Source: Hybos culiciformis (lineage: Eukaryota > Arthropoda > Insecta > Diptera > Hybotidae). Taken from it: a DNA stretch of 64,000 bases. Below, in pieces: positions 1 to 11,152 of the stretch (its first letter is position 1; each line of letters begins with the position of its first letter). The notes beneath the pieces are model-generated. The model was given only the letters and a program-made list of their open reading frames with translations. It was not told where the DNA came from and did not search any database. The DNA lies in NCBI GenBank assembly GCA_964007475.1, contig OZ023273.1, positions 131,186,732 to 131,250,731 on the forward strand, given 5' to 3'. A program made the position numbers and the translations under genes.

Positions 1-1880
1 TAACAAAAACAAAAATTTCTTCGATTGTAAGTTGTTTTTGCAAAAATTAAAGTGAATTCAAATAAATAAAAATTAAGGTAGAATAAACGAGTTGAATAAT
101 ATAATCTGATAATCTCAACATAACTGATTACACAGGAGAATGTCGCGGTGAAAAAAAGTTAATAAACATTTTTAAATTTTTTTATCAGTTCGTGATTATT
201 TATTAAATTTCTTAAATAAATAATTAACTCAGTATATTGATTGGCGAAAGAAAGGAATTTATTTATTTCAAAATTTATGCTTGAAGGACTGTACATTTGA
301 AGAATTCTTTTTAAAACATTAATAAATTTAATATTTGTGATTTGTAACAATTTTAAATTTCTTTGAAGTGGTAATGCTCAGCCTTATCACAATTTAACAA
401 TTTATTTACACCCAAACTGTATTTAAAATTCTATGCTCCTACAAAACAAAATAACATTAAGATTGATTTATTTATTCAGTAAACTATAAATTCTTTTATT
501 TTTTTAATTTGTATGAAAGAAAAAAAATTTAAAAATTATTGTGAGTTCTAAACATTGCTAACGAAATAAAAATTTTTACTAAACAGGTGCGATAATTTAT
601 TTTAGAATTTTCATATATGCTTTAAGCATAATATTATTATTTTTATGAAGTTATGGTAAAATGAAGTAATTTGGCATTTAAATGTGCAAAAAAAGAAAAA
701 TTAAGATAACAATTTCGTTAACAAGATATAGGCATAACAAAATAATAAATTATTTGCAATTATAAAGAAAAGCAATTTAATTCTATAATTTTAAAGTGTT
801 TTTAAAGTGTGAAATTAAAATGTTTAATTTTATGTAATATAAATTTTAATCTAGCTTGAAATTATATTTATTTTATTTTAAATAAACAAAGTTAGCTTTA
901 TTTTATATCCATAATTGATTTTCCGTAAATTTATATGGTTCAAAATTTTAATGAATTTTCTCGTGACTGCAATACGCGCATAATTATTATGATGGTTTAT
1001 ATAACTTCCATTTTAAATTTATGATGAAAATGATAAGTGTCTAGTTATGAAAATAAAATATTCACAAAAATTTAATTCGATCCAATTTTTCAATCATTCT
1101 TTTATTCAAGTATTTTAAATACATTTCTTTTTTTAAATACAGCCATCTGACGTTGTCTATAAGTTAGTATTTAACCATTAATTTCGTTTTCTCGGTGCAA
1201 AGAACATCAGCTATAAATTTATTCTAAATATAGATTAAGTTAATTATTAGGGTCTATAAATTTTTTTCAAACATATGTAATTACAAAAATAAAATTATTT
1301 TAATAAACTCCATACGTATAATTTAAAATAAATATCCTTTTAAATGAGATTTTTCTTGACATTTTATTTTTAAATTTTTTGTTTTTTTTTTTCTATTTTT
1401 AATACTTTTTGATTTTTATAACTTGCAATAAAAATGAAAAAAAAATTTGCCAATAAGTTTACAAAAAGAGTAAAAAATAAAATAATAATATAATAATAAA
1501 ACATCAATTTGATACCTTTGGAAAATAAAATATGAATGGCAAAGTTTTTCCAAGAAAAATAAAATATTCTTTGTCCAAAACTTTTATGACATATATTTGT
1601 GTATATTATTCTCTTGGTATTATTATTATTATTTTTTTTTGAAGAAGGAAAATTCTTCAATCTAATATTATATTTTTAAAATGAAATATTTTACTTATAT
1701 GTAAGAATAAAAATAAGTTCAAAAAATATGGTATATGTTTTTCAAAAAAATTAAAAAAAAAATCATTCATATTATTATTTACACTTCTTTGCATATAAAT
1801 AAAATAATCCTTTATTGAATTCAGGTTTGATTTTCGGACACAATTTCAATGTATCATTAAAGGTAAATAATTTTAATGCG
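1..1880. other. AT-rich DNA without recognisable gene
   Basis: I see only AT-rich sequence with homopolymer runs. A 96-codon minus frame at 1370-1660 is rich in Phe, Asn, Ile and Lys and overlaps poly-T/AAT runs, so I do not call it a gene. Confidence 0.6.
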
Positions 1881-1888
1881 TTGGGGAC

Positions 1889-2229
1889 CGTTATGTTGTA
1901 TTTAGTGCTATAGAATTTAGATCACTAAATGGAGTATTATATGCGTCAATACACATGCAATCATTTAGATGCATCTGCGTAAATAATGAAAAAATTTAGA
2001 TGCATCAGCGTAAATAATGAAAAAATTTAGATGCATCAGCGTAAATAATGAAATCATATAACAAATTTAGTTTACATATTCAATAATCTACTATTAATGG
2101 GCATGTGGTCGGTATGTTGTATTTAGTAGTATAGAATTTAGATCGCTAAATGGAATATTATATGCGTCAATACACATGCAATCATTTAGATGCATCAGCG
2201 TGAATAATGAAATTATTTAGATGTATCTG
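1889..2229 (+). repeat. Minisatellite, left part (30-31-bp units in larger 221-bp duplication)
   Basis: Units of about 31 bp built on TTTAGATGCATCAGCGTAAA recur at about 1963, 1995, 2026 and 2186. A longer block starting ATGTTGTATTTAGT occurs at 1893 and again at 2114, a 221-bp offset. The array breaks off inside a unit at 2229, where a TIR element is inserted, and resumes at 3456. Confidence 0.85.
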
Positions 2230-2683
2230 CACGGAAAAAAAAAGCCCATGGAGCGATTCCAAAAAAATATGGGAACAGCAAAATAGAAAAATTTCCTTTA
2301 AATTTTGGAATTAAGTCCTCAAAAAATAGCATCAAATTAAAAAAAAAAAAGATTCTTTACAAAATAAAAGCACACATTCCTATAAAAGAAGAAAAAAGAA
2401 ATATGGGTTTCAGTACTTTTAAAATTGGAACTGATCCTTCTTTAGGTGGAGCGTTTCCAAAAAAATATGTACATGTCCCATTTTTTAATGGATTAATTTC
2501 TAAAAATTTTGGAATCAAACACCCAAGAAAATAGCAACAAGCTCTAAAAATTATTGGAACTAAGTTATATGAAAAATAGGGATAGTTACAACTTTAGTTA
2601 TATTTCTTCCCATCTAAAATTGGATCGTTTCCCACTTGAAAGGCACCAAAATCCCCAATTTTTAACCTATTTATTTAATAGAT

Positions 2684-2809
2684 ACCGAATTTATATTTTC
2701 TATTTAATACATTGTTGTATATTACTGACATAGCTCAGTGGAAGACTCTACATCACATTGAAAACAACGTTAAGCAACGTGTCGTAGTGATAGTACTTAG
2801 ATGGTTGCC
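2684..2809 (+). ncRNA. 5S rRNA-like Pol III core inside element 1
   Basis: The segment GTTAAGCAACG followed by TAGTACTTAGATGG matches the A-box to C-box control region of insect 5S rRNA in order and spacing. Just upstream, CATCACATTGAA resembles the 5' part of 5S, with a gap between them. An earlier TAGCTCAGTGGAAGA resembles a tRNA A-box. The C-box has decayed here (GATGGTTGCC against GATGGGTGACC in the sister copy). It is a 5S-derived repeat head, not a functional 5S gene. Confidence 0.6.
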
Positions 2810-2814
2810 GAAAA

Positions 2815-3055
2815 CAAATTAAAAAAACAATATAAAAACAAAAAAAAGCGAAAAAAAAAAAAAAAAAAACAAGCCAAGAAAAAAAAAATAAATAAAAAAA
2901 AAGAACCAAAAAAAATCAAAAAAAAAATAAAATAAAAAAAAAAACAAAAAATAAAAAAGAAAAAAAAAAAAAAAACAAAAAAATTAAAAAAAAATCAAAA
3001 AAAATCAAAAAAAAAATCAAAAAAATCAAAAAAAACAAAAAAAAACAAAAAAAGG
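2815..3055 (+). repeat. A-rich tract downstream of 5S-like core
   Basis: About 240 bp of poly-A is interrupted only by single C, T or G bases. It lies directly 3' of the 5S-like core. A matching tract, T-rich on the plus strand, sits in the same relative place in the element at 46720-47944. Confidence 0.9.
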
Positions 3056-3455
3056 ATAGGACAGTGTTTACCAACTATATTAGTATGAATTCCTACAACA
3101 ATTGTAAAGTTTACCTTTTATACTATAGTACTTATTCCTTTTAATTTACTTTTTAAAAGGATAGATTCCTACAATAAAATAGGAATTAGTCCTAAATTTG
3201 ATTTGGACCAACTCCATAAATCATGAGAACAACTCCATATTTTAATAGAAATAATTCCTAAAAAATTGGGACTTAATTCCATTTCAGTTGAAGATTTCGA
3301 TATTTTTTTGGTACAGTATCCCATAAAATATGGGATTGGTTACCTCTAAAAATATAGGAATGTGTCCCAATATCGTCCACAGATGTGTTTTTCCCATTAA
3401 ATTGGGGAGTCAACAACGAAAAAATTGGGAATCGCTCTAAATTTTTTTTTCCGTG

Positions 3456-3520
3456 TGCGTGAATAATGAAATCATTTAGATGCATCAGCCTAAATAATGA
3501 AATCATTTAGTTTAGATGTT
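3456..3520 (+). repeat. Minisatellite, right part
   Basis: The same 30-bp units (GATGCATCAGCCTAAATAA and variants) resume directly after the TIR element. They show that the array was continuous before insertion. A fragment related to the sequence at 2050-2095 (ACAATAATCTACTATTAA) appears again near 3800. Confidence 0.8.
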
Positions 3521-3689
3521 CTCACAATATTTCAATACAGACAAATACCAACAAAAAATTAAAAAAAAAATGTGTATATCAACTTTTGTTTTTGTTTTTT
3601 CATTGTAAATGTATAGAATGCAACTACCTTACACATGCACATTAAAACAGTATATTGGACATGTTAACAAAATTTGTTATACAACTCGT

Positions 3690-3763
3690 TCTGTATTTAC
3701 ACAAAAACACATAGACACTTGTCAATTTATTGACTCGTGTCAATGTGTTTTTGTGTATTCAGA
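3690..3763 (+). repeat. Near-perfect 74-bp hairpin
   Basis: Two arms of about 34 bases pair with a few mismatches around a 4-5-base loop. The arm core is ACACAAAAACACAT against ATGTGTTTTTGTGT. The 60-codon frame across it is a by-product of the palindrome. It may be a small MITE remnant or a structured transcript. Confidence 0.75.
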
Positions 3764-3829
3764 ACTCGTAATTAATAACAAATTTAGTTAACATATACAA
3801 TAATCTACTATTAAGTAAATATGATGACC

Positions 3830-6800
3830 TAATAAGTGAACATATCCTGAATTTGTTAATTATTGTACATCGTAGCAGGAAAGTTTTTATGTTTTTTTAA
3901 TTTGTTTATTTAAATGTTGTTGAAAAATATCAGTTTCTTCACGGCAAATGCAATGAAATAAAATTTGCCAGTTTACCTGGATTTTTTGGCACTGCCACGC
4001 AGAGAAATCATCGTTCAAATTATGCGCGATCACTGATAGTAAATTATTAAAATAGCGATTCATTTATTCTTAGCAAGTAATTGCAGAAATTATTAGCTTT
4101 TGTAAATAAAACAAAATGCCGCCGAAGTCCGTTAAATTAATTAAAACAATTCATTAAAAGATTTAAGTAATACACGTTTCCAATTGACTACAAATTATAG
4201 TTTTAATATGAATAATTTATATATAATTACCATTTTTTCCGAGCTTGCAAAAAATTCAAACTCACCAATTTCTCCCCGTGGAACATTGTAAAGAATCAAC
4301 TACAACACTATTGTATTATACCAGTTTTATTGAAAATGTAATACATTTTTTATTATAACTATATTTCATCATATGATTACCTAGTTTGATTAAAGAATTT
4401 CAACAATACAATTGTATAATATGGATAAAGAATAAAAATATTTGGAAAAATATATTCAAAGTGAAAATTACCTTCTGGATCATGCCATATATAAGATATT
4501 TAATAGTTTTTGATATGATACAATTGTAAAAAAAAAGTGAATATTAGATGTATATATTGAATGAATAATGTTCAACATTTTGAAAAATAAATTTTTATAT
4601 GAAAATATCTGCTTTATGATAAATAATATAAAATTTATTTTTTTTTACTATACAAACGTATAATATTATTATCTAATTTTCAGCTTTTATTACAAGTTTG
4701 AATACGGCAAAATTGAATTAAGTATATGTTAAACTTTTCGTTTTTTTATGAGAAGTTAAGAAATATTCTTTCGGAACATTAATTTTCTTTCAATTTTGTT
4801 CAAATGAATAATAGACTGTCGGTATAATAACAATAATAATAATAATAGATTGTTGGTTCTAAAATTTTATTTTATTTATTTATTTTATTAAACTCTAAAA
4901 TGGTAAGATTCTTGACTGTAGGAACTCCCAAAAAGTAATAAATATTAATTGTTCCAAAAATTCATAAATAAATAGTCCGATTCTTTAATTGAAATGTTTT
5001 TAAATTTCCCCCAATATTTTGCTAAACATAGGAATTTCTTGTAAAAAAAAATGGGATAAAAATGAGGAATTTTCTTCATTTATCATTATTTATCTGGTTG
5101 GAAAATAAAACAAAAAGATTTTTTTTTTAAAACAAAGATAGTTTTTAGTTTTTTTTAAGTTTGATTAAAAATTTTTACTATGTACATTCTTTTCAATACT
5201 CTTATATGAGATGTCTCCATATATCTTTTTGCAATTTCCGTCTGATAATAAAAAAATTGAATCATGAAATTTTATTTCTTTATTTATTATGAATTTTATG
5301 GAGAATTTTTTTTTGTAATTATTAAATTTTGATATGCTTTATTCTTTGACTATAAAAAATAAGCAAAAATATTGAAAATGTTTACTAGGAATGTTCAAAT
5401 TGCTAATATATGTTTTGCTAAAAAATCGGGGGGAAAAATTCAGGTCAAACTTTTTTACTTGTAATTAAATTACAGGAACCACTATTATTCGTACAAAAGA
5501 TAGAAATATGATATTATGATCAATGGCAATAAAGTATTATTTATATTATGTACGTCAGTATATACACAAATTCACGAATATTACACAATTGATATAAGTT
5601 ATATCATAAGTTGATTTAACATTTCCAATCTAATGCATAATTTTAATTTAGAGTGTACTGGATTTTTTTCTAAGTTTTCATCAAAATTTTACGTATACCT
5701 ACTTAAAGCTTTGAACAAAAAATTAAAATAAAAACCCAAGGTAAATTTTTATGGCCTATAAGAGATTTGAAATTTTTACATAGAAATAAATTTTTGAATA
5801 GAGGAAGGAACAAATATGAATATAATAAGCCTTAGTCTTTCAATTTTTTCTAATTTTAAATTTGAATTAATTTATATTAAGCTGTTTAATTATTATTCAC
5901 TTAATAGTATGATTATCTTCTTTCCATAATTATTATCAGAAAAAGTAATTTTCTTAATTTAATTATTCATTCTTTATGTAGGTATATATACGAGTATAAG
6001 AATTTTTTTCATTTTAATTAAATCCTCTTAATTAATAATATCGTCCTTCGAGTTTTGGAAATTTTTTTTCTTTTTTTAAGAGCGACAACAATTTTTAATT
6101 ATTTTTAAAATATTTTTTTTTTTAATCTCGTACCTTTTTTTTTTTTTTTTTTGAAAAAATCAACGTATTTTATTTATTTAAAGTAAATAAAAGGGAATTT
6201 TCCATTTATATTCTGATGAAGAAAATGTAGCGAAAATTAAACAATTTTCTTTATCGAAACTTAAAATAAAATATAAAATTAAATTTTTGGAAAAATTTGA
6301 GTTACAAACTGTCAATTTATATTATCCCAGACATTACGATCACAAGTTATGGTAACAAATCAAAAATTAAACTTTCTAAATTAACTTTTAATCCGATAAT
6401 AAATTTATAAGAATTATGTGTACTAATTCCTTTGAAATTTTAAAGTTATTTGTACTTCACAAAATCCGTATTAAATGTTACGCAAAATAATAAAATTTAT
6501 ACGTAAATTACTATGTGGTCCAGTGTAGTATATGTTTAGAACATATAGATAATTTGAAATAAAAGTTATAATAAATTGTATATTTTTAAATTGTGAACAA
6601 AAAGGACCAGCATTGAAAAAGATATATTTTTATATTTTAATTATTGTTTTATTCTTTTAATTTGATAAAATGAATAATTACTTCAGAGGCGTAAAAAAAA
6701 ATCCAGTATACAAAAAAAGTTTCTTTTAACATTGAAAAGACACAAGTCCTTTTTATATATTTAGAAAAACATCGCAAATAAATTAAATTGAAATTGTACT

Positions 6801-7240
6801 GAGATTATTTTTAAATCCAATAACAATATTTTGAGGATTATTTTCTGGATAAAAAGTTATTATTATTATATTGTTATTCTTATTACGGCCAAATTTTATT
6901 ACGTACATATTTTTTTTTATCAAATAAGGAAGTGAAAAATTGGAAAATTCTATTTTGATAATATCTAATAATAAATAAATTGAAAATATTTTCGATTTGA
7001 TAAAAATATATTTTTTTTTTAAGTTCATTAAAAAAATGCTATATTTATTTTAAGTTCATTAAAAAAATGCTATATTTATATCAAGTAACAATACTAATAT
7101 GCTTTAATGAACATAGGATTATTAAATTTAAGTTAAGTTTCCTGATTATTTCAACATCCACTTGGATGTTATATGAGTCGTATGTATAGTATAATTATAT
7201 TGATCACAATTTTTGTAAATATATAAAATAGACATTCAAT
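3830..7240. other. AT-rich DNA without recognisable gene
   Basis: No exon or element could be supported. A 31-bp unit is tandemly doubled at 7021-7082 (AAGTTCATTAAAAAAATGCT and its repeat 31 bp later). The 81-codon minus frame at 6783-7028 is Asn/Ile/Lys-rich and is not called. Confidence 0.6.
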
Positions 7241-7283
7241 TTTGGGTTTTGTTAGTAACATAATTCAATTCAAAAAAAATAAA

Positions 7284-7315
7284 TCTTTTCTTATGGTAGC
7301 AGTCGTAAGAAAAGA
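7284..7315 (+). repeat. Short hairpin, possible SINE tail structure
   Basis: TCTTTTCTTA and its inverse TAAGAAAAGA form a perfect 10-bp stem around a 12-base loop. It lies about 150 bp beyond the tRNA-like head at 7470-7565 in that head's direction of transcription, so it could belong to the same SINE. Confidence 0.5.
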
Positions 7316-7469
7316 AAAGTTCAGAAAATTGGGCGAAAGTTCAAATTCCTATTCAAAACAAGTTTTAGTCTTAAAGTGTTATGTATCTGTATAGCTGTAT
7401 TATCATTCCAAGGAACTATATGAAGCAAAAAACAACACAACACTTAATTGAGAAAATTAACACACATTC

Positions 7470-7565
7470 CAATCCGAGTTGGGAATGGAACCTTAGACCG
7501 CGCAAGGCGTAGGATAATGTATTAATGTCAGTACCACTACAAGTACCACTACACCATGACGGTCG
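7470..7565 (-). repeat. tRNA-derived SINE head
   Basis: On the minus strand there is an A-box-like TGGTGTAGTGGT, a second copy GTAGTGGTAC 13 bases later, and the B-box-like GGTTCCATTCCC. The spacing from the second A-box to the B-box is about that of a tRNA. No good acceptor or anticodon stem is visible, and the B-box lacks the usual GGTTCGA, so this is a tRNA-derived repeat and not a working tRNA gene. Its body may run to about 7240. Confidence 0.6.
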
Positions 7566-7579
7566 ATATAACTGTTTAT

Positions 7580-10500
7580 GTACATAGGTTGTATTATTAA
7601 TTATAATACTTAAATCATTGTATTTACTTCATTTTTATATTTTAACATCGGTAAAGAATCTATAATTGGTTAAAAAAAAAAACAAAAACAAATTCAAAAT
7701 ATGAAATTAGATACAGGAATTTTAATTTAAAGCACAATAATTACATTCCAACTTAATGTTTATATGATTTCACAGTATAATAGAAATTTTTTTTATTTTA
7801 TTTTGCTTCATGACGTTTAATATTTTTTATTTTTTTTGTAGCCAAAATACTTTCATATTTAACTTGAATAAATTATGTGTTTTTTTTTTACATTTTTTAT
7901 TATATCGCAAAAAGTATTAAATTAAATGTAATTACTTGATATGGAAAAATGTGAATTATTGTGAAAAAACATCGTCATTTAATATTCCTATGTAAGTATT
8001 TTAGCACAGCATAAATATTAATAATAAAGCAAAACAACTTACTTGCTGCCCTCCTAGACGAAAGAATTTTTGAAAATTTTACAAATAAAAAATTCACTTT
8101 GACTTGATCACATTAAAATCCAATATCGAATATCTCTAAAAAAAATACTGGTATCCCTCGACCAAGGCTTACGACCATTAACACTTCCAAGATTGAATTA
8201 TGCATTTGATTTAAAGATTTAATAATATTTTTTTTTTTTTTAATTGTTTTGAAATGGTTTTTACTCACGACCGATTTGTTATCAAATATGTCGATTGCAA
8301 GTCAAGGATCAAAAGAAGGTTATGTAACTTATATTATAAAATTATTGCCACATTGACTTGGTATTTTTATCATCAAAAAATTTGAAGGACAAAAATTTTT
8401 CTGGGATATAGATCTGAAATTAATATCTGACATAATATACTATTTTCATAAGTTTTATGTTGTTAGTTTACTTGATATAGTTTGTGGTCTTCGGCATATA
8501 CTTATCTGCATCTGTTTTTGCTTTATGGATATAATATTTATACTGTGCTGTATGGCATTTATTTTTTATATATTTTTTTAAGTCAAATACTGAAAATTTT
8601 TTTCACATTATTTTTAATAAATAGTTTTTTTTTTTTTTGTTGCATTATTTTCAAATATTAATTTTCACTCAAAACTTGTATTTTTGAAACATACATGTAT
8701 ATGTATTTAGAGATATAAATGTATGAATATGTTTTTTTGTTTGCCAATTATTTACATATGTCGCGCACAATTCATAAATAATTTTTTTTTTTACCTTAAA
8801 AACTAATTTTTATTTTCCGTCAATATTTTTTATATCTAATATAAAAAAAAAAAGATATTATTTATAAATTGAATTTTAATTTTAATATATTCCATTTATT
8901 TTGAATTTTTTTTTTATATTTTCTTAATTTTTAATCAAAAAAAAATATATGTATATATATATTTAATATCTCACTTTATGTTTAATAAAATTATTTGTTT
9001 TTTTTTTTTAATTTGTTTTTTCATTTTATTTTTTTTCATTATGGGACAAAAATATTCTTTGGCAGTTAAACAATTTTTCATTTTTATATTTTTTAAATAT
9101 AATTTTAAATTTAATTTTTTTTTTTTTTATTTCAATAAATTCATTTTGATTACGTTTCATAATTTTTTTTTTTATTTAACTTTTTTTTTGGTATATAAAA
9201 AAAGTTAATTTCGATATGTTTCATAATTTTTCATTTGGAATAATTTTGTATATTTTTTTTTTAATATTTAAATTGATTTTTTTTTTTGTTTTATATATAT
9301 AAATATTTATAACATTATATTTATGTATTATATAATGAAAAAATATAGATATTTCTATAGCATAAAAATAACAGTATTTAATTTATATGTTTATAATGAA
9401 GTAAAAAAAAAAATGGAATATATTTATGGTTATACTTAAATATAAAATTAACTAAATTAAAAAAAAAATCTAAAATTAAATTTTAAAGTCTTTGGCCAAA
9501 TGTTTTCTAAATATTATACAATATTAAAATATTACAAAATTTTGCATATCAAGTAAATAAAATTGAATGAGAAATGTTGTTAAGAAAAAAATTTGTCTAA
9601 CTAACGATTACAAATTTTAGACTCAAACTAAGTTCGGCTAGTTTTTTAAGAAAGATACAAAATATTTTTTTCACTTAGAAACATTTTTTCCAGAAGTAAC
9701 AACTTTCCCATATAGAATCCGTGTATATTTCTTATCGTTTCGGAAATACAGTTTCCTGCTTATGTCCCTCCCAAGGCGACTTCGGAAAATTCAACCATAA
9801 AAAGACTGACATGAAAACCTATCTCTACGCCAAATTACAGCTTCGTAGTGGGAGCCGTTTTGACTCTTCGCTGTAGATTAAATAAAATTGTTTTTTGTTA
9901 TATCTCGCTAAGGCCAGTACTACTTAGTACAAAATATACTCTTTTTTTAATTTGTTTGAAATTTTTTCCAATACACTTTATTCTTTTCATTTTTTTTTTT
10001 ACATCTTCTCAGTTTAAATTATGGATTCTGTTCACCGTATTTTAATTCTATTCTGCAGCAAAAGATATACTGCCCGCCGAACCCGTAAATTTTTCACTTA
10101 ATTTACTTTGTCATTATGGGGACGATGTAATAAAAGTTATATTATTTATTTAAAAATAAAATATTCTTTCAAAATATCAATAAAGGCAAGTATTTATTTA
10201 ATGGGAGTAACATTCATGTTCGAAAATAACTACGTCCTGAATAAATTTATTTTACAGAACTTTCAACTAAATTAATGTTCAGTATAATATGTATGTAATG
10301 TAATAAAACTTTAAATGAAAACGAGGAGAAAAAATTAAAATTAAATCTTCAAAGAGATTTATTAGCGTAATAATTTATGATTAAAAAAAAAAATGATTTA
10401 ATATTGAATGAGATAAATTTAACGTGTATTAAAACATAAAAGCTTTTATGCTAATTTCTTTCATTTTACATTTATACTTGATATACAAAAATGACTATAA

Positions 10501-10620
10501 ATAAAGCTCAGCAATAATTCTCATTTTTTTTTTAATGTACTTTTATGTACATATGTTTACTTATCTTACATAATTTAATTTTAAAAAAATAAGTAAATTT
10601 ACAAAAAAAAAAAATATATA
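7580..10620. other. 3' flank of beat, AT-rich, no gene recognised
   Basis: It is mostly AT-rich with long poly-T runs. The frame at 8978-9208 is almost wholly Phe, Ile, Lys and Leu from poly-T. A stretch of noticeably higher G+C lies at about 9700-10110, with no recognised coding match. Confidence 0.55.
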
Positions 10621-10633
10621 TATAAAAAAATAT

Positions 10634-10643
10634 TTTATTTATT
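10634..10643 (-). terminator. Possible polyadenylation signal of beat
   Basis: Two overlapping AATAAA hexamers lie on the minus strand about 150 bp beyond the beat stop codon. The motif is frequent by chance in such AT-rich DNA, so this is only the nearest plausible signal. Confidence 0.3.
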
Positions 10644-10792
10644 TTACAGATTTCTTATTAAAATAATAGAAACACGTGTACCTACAATTACATCCATATA
10701 TAATATTTTTTAATATTATTTTTCCAAAATTATTTTAATTAACAAAATATTAAATCTTATTTGAACTAAAATTAATGAGAAAGTTCATTGAG

Positions 10793-11152
10793 CTACCTTG
10801 AATTGACGTTATTCGTAATTTGACTCATAATAAATGTGCGGAATATGATATTGACACTATTAGATGTAAAAAATATATGAAATACTATTTGCATCAAAAT
10901 AAATCCCAATATTGATGAAGCAGAAAATCTTCTAGATGAAACTCCGCTAGCTGCATTAGGTTGAAGGAAAAACGATAAAAATTTTGTTACAAATATTGCC
11001 CCGAATGACATATTACCTTGTACAGGATCAGCACGTGAATTACTGGCATAAATCGTTTCACGAGACTCTAATACAGGTGCTTTTTGAGGTCGATCACTTT
11101 CTACGCTCTCTTCATTGCTGCGCCAATAAATTGATTCTAAGCGTGCAACACA
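10793..11152 (-). CDS. beat: beat terminal exon: end of Ig2, stalk, hydrophobic C-tail (360 bp)
   Basis: The exon follows acceptor TTTCATTTTCAG after a 132-bp intron. It opens with CVARLESIYW, supplying the second Ig2 Cys, then a polar stalk (RSNEESVESDRPQKAPVLES, then RETIYASNSRADPVQG) and ends at TAG 10793-10795. The last 80 or so residues are less like known Beats: two hydrophobic stretches (around FGAIFVTKFLSFFL and SILGFILMQIVFHIFF) with a Ser/Ala-rich spacer, then IIFRTFIM and a polar end. This could be a membrane anchor or a GPI-signal-like tail. Its class cannot be settled by eye. Confidence 0.92.
   Translation of the reverse strand, partial: CVARLESIYWRSNEESVESDRPQKAPVLESRETIYASNSRADPVQGNMSFGAIFVTKFLSFFLQPNAASGVSSRRFSASSILGFILMQIVFHIFFTSNSVNIIFRTFIMSQITNNVNSR

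Larger units (their letters stand above)
2230..3455 (+). mobile_element. 1226-bp TIR element with 5S rRNA-like core (element 1)
   Basis: The ends are CACGGAAAAAAAAA and its inverse TTTTTTTTTCCGTG. The element splits a minisatellite unit, and TG lies on both sides, consistent with a 2-bp target duplication. The arms hold many degenerate copies of a motif like YCCAAAAATTGGGA in both orientations. Between them are a 126-bp core at 2684-2809 and an A-rich tract at about 2815-3055. The core is nearly the same as that of a 1225-bp element at 46720-47944 in opposite orientation. No protein is encoded, so it must be non-autonomous. Confidence 0.8.

Noticed and set aside
6330..6355. Shared phrase GACATTACGRTCACAAGTT at about 6335 and 27515
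   Set aside because: Only about 19 bases match and the flanks differ, so it is not enough to call a repeat family.
7470..7565. Functional tRNA gene
   Set aside because: A-box is doubled, the B-box lacks GGTTCGA, and no acceptor or anticodon stem could be paired.
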